DNA of 64,000 nucleotides from Nonlabens sp. MB-3u-79. Its GTDB lineage: Bacteria; Bacteroidota; Bacteroidia; Flavobacteriales; Flavobacteriaceae. Position 1 is the first letter of the stretch; every line of letters begins with the position of its first letter. This document shows, piece by piece, positions 62,570 through 64,000 of the stretch. The stretch is taken from positions 310,001-374,000 of the forward strand of contig NZ_CP025116.1 in the NCBI RefSeq assembly GCF_002831625.1, read 5' to 3'. The notes below the pieces were generated by a model, which worked only from the letters and a program-made list of their open reading frames with translations, did no database searches and had not been told where the DNA came from. The position numbers were made by a program, and so were the translations under genes.

Positions 62570-64000
62570 ATGAAATTTACAGAAGAGATCGCAAGGAGAA
62601 GGACCTTCGGTATTGTATCGCATCCAGATGCAGGAAAAACAACACTAACAGAGAAACTATTGTTATATGGTGGAGCTATTCAAGAAGCTGGAGCGGTAAA
62701 AAGCAATAAGATTAAAAAAGGAGCCGCAAGTGATTTTATGGAAATAGAACGTCAGCGGGGTATATCTGTGGCTACCTCTGTACTGGCTTTTGAATATAAG
62801 GGCAATAAGATTAATATTCTCGATACTCCTGGACACAAAGATTTTGCTGAAGACACGTTTAGAACACTTACCGCAGTAGACAGTGTGATCGTTGTGGTAG
62901 ATGTGGCAAAAGGTGTAGAGGAACAGACTGAAAAGCTGGTGAAAGTATGTAGAATGCGCCAAATTCCTATTATCGTTTTTATCAATAAAATGGATCGTGA
63001 AGGTAAAGATGCCTTTGATCTTATGGATGAAATAGAGCAAAAACTGGGACTGCGAGTGACGCCATTGAGCTTTCCTATAGGAATGGGTTATGATCTCAAA
63101 GGGATTTATAACATCCATAAGAAAAATATCAATTTATTTACGGGTGCTTCTTCTAAGGATATTCATGACACCACTGCAATCAACGATTTAAACGACTCCA
63201 ATCTGGATGAGCTTATAGGAGAAAAAGCTGCTGGTACTTTAAGAGAAGAACTGGAACTGGTTAATGGCATCTATCCCGAGTTTAATAGACAAGAATATTT
63301 AAATGGAGAGTTACAACCTATATTTTTTGGTAGTGCGCTGCATAATTTTGGAGTAAAGGAACTACTGGACGGTTTTATAGAAATCGCTCCTGCCCCTCGT
63401 CCTAAAAAAGCCGAAGAACGCCTTGTAAAACCAGAGGAAAAAGATTTCAGCGGTTTTGTGTTTAAAATTCATGCCAATATGGATCCTAGACATAGAGATA
63501 GGCTGGCATTTATAAAGGTGGTGAGCGGTACATTTGAACGCAATAAAGCCTACAAGCACGTAAGGTTGGATAAGAATTTAAAATTCTCTAGTCCAAACGC
63601 CTTTTTTGCAGAGAAAAAAGAAATAGTTGACGAATCGTTCCCTGGAGATATTGTAGGCTTGCACGATACGGGTAACTTTAAAATAGGCGACACGCTTACC
63701 TCAGGTGAGGAACTTCATTACAAAGGAATTCCCGCCTTTTCACCAGAGCATTTTAGATATATTAACAATGCAGACCCTATGAAGTCTAAACAGCTGGCAA
63801 AAGGTATCGACCAGCTTATGGATGAAGGTGTAGCGCAGCTATTTACCTTGGAACTTAACGGTCGCAAAGTAATAGGTACGGTAGGTGCTCTTCAGTTTGA
63901 AGTGATTCAATACCGACTGGAACATGAATATGGAGCAAAGTGTTCTTATGAAAACCTCAATGTACACAAAGCTTGCTGGGTAGACGAATCTGTAGCAAAA
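62570..64000 (+). CDS. prfC: Peptide chain release factor 3, 3' end outside window
   Basis: GTPase that recycles RF1/RF2 after termination. The ATG at 62570 gives MKFTEEIARRRTFGIVSHPD; 477 codons are visible and the frame is open at base 64000, so the C-terminus is missing. G1 is HPDAGKTT, switch region 'IERQRGISVATSV', G3 DTPGHKDF, G4 NKMDRE, and the RF3-type domain 2 follows ('FVFKIHANMDPRHRDRLAFI'). Release factor 3 is about 525-530 residues, so roughly 50 residues are missing. Confidence 0.96.
   Translation, partial: MKFTEEIARRRTFGIVSHPDAGKTTLTEKLLLYGGAIQEAGAVKSNKIKKGAASDFMEIERQRGISVATSVLAFEYKGNKINILDTPGHKDFAEDTFRTLTAVDSVIVVVDVAKGVEEQTEKLVKVCRMRQIPIIVFINKMDREGKDAFDLMDEIEQKLGLRVTPLSFPIGMGYDLKGIYNIHKKNINLFTGASSKDIHDTTAINDLNDSNLDELIGEKAAGTLREELELVNGIYPEFNRQEYLNGELQPIFFGSALHNFGVKELLDGFIEIAPAPRPKKAEERLVKPEEKDFSGFVFKIHANMDPRHRDRLAFIKVVSGTFERNKAYKHVRLDKNLKFSSPNAFFAEKKEIVDESFPGDIVGLHDTGNFKIGDTLTSGEELHYKGIPAFSPEHFRYINNADPMKSKQLAKGIDQLMDEGVAQLFTLELNGRKVIGTVGALQFEVIQYRLEHEYGAKCSYENLNVHKACWVDESVAK

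Overview
The window is low-GC, gene-dense chromosomal DNA of a Bacteroidota bacterium, almost certainly a marine Flavobacteriaceae. The support is a type IX secretion C-terminal domain on a large metalloprotease, a gliding-motility-type (type B) C-terminal domain on a 1,516-residue adhesin, DUF4293, DUF3667 and DUF4369 proteins, a Rho factor with a long disordered N-terminal region, and TAnnTTTG promoter boxes close to start codons. Frequent GCTTTCGCGAAAGC palindromes make me think of Nonlabens or a close relative. That genus guess is inference from memory, not something I could test.

Layout. 1-4.4 kb: surface-polysaccharide genes (four glycosyltransferases and a sugar ketoisomerase-like cupin), the first cut by the window edge. 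4.7-8.4 kb: a small conserved protein, a 2-oxo-acid dehydrogenase E2, then recR with a GT2 glycosyltransferase. 8.5-16.4 kb: a lipoprotein, DUF1599, folP-cdaA-DUF3667 on the plus strand, the truA/membrane protein/ABC exporter operon on the minus strand, and a YfcE-like phosphoesterase behind a composite repeat. 16.5-24.5 kb: DUF4293, rho, a coiled-coil membrane protein, a four-helix-bundle stress protein, an M16 peptidase and a fasciclin lipoprotein. 25-33.7 kb: a T9SS-secreted M12B-like protease, an outer-membrane protein, acetyl-CoA synthetase and era. 34-37.5 kb: a sigma factor, a membrane-anchored putative regulator and two paralogous outer-membrane barrels, probably one module. 37.7-42.4 kb: rpsT, tRNA-Glu, proS, then a low-complexity lipoprotein paired with a FadL-like porin. 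42.9-50.9 kb: the giant adhesin, folE, cysS, a 123-bp tandem repeat and yidD. 51-56 kb: a repeat-rich stretch with a sodium:solute symporter, a CoA-binding protein, fabH, an AlkB-like dioxygenase and a candidate structured RNA. 56-64 kb: an alpha/beta hydrolase, a DUF819 transporter, a DUF4369 lipoprotein, idi with a PTPS/QueD gene, a LacI regulator, and prfC running off the end.

Most genes are housekeeping. The unusual content is the non-coding and low-complexity DNA. A dispersed palindrome occurs exactly 12 times. In genes it sits where family alignments should be gap-free, so it looks like a maintained chromosomal motif rather than an insertion. Other notable items are a 123-bp tandem repeat carrying two dyads, a 47/51-bp repeat ending in a 24-bp perfect palindrome related to two copies 38 kb away, a small MITE-like inverted-repeat element, terminators with no gene in front of them, and a Gly/Asn/aromatic plus Ser/Arg low-complexity lipoprotein. 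I see no CRISPR array, prophage, intact insertion sequence or recognisable defence system.
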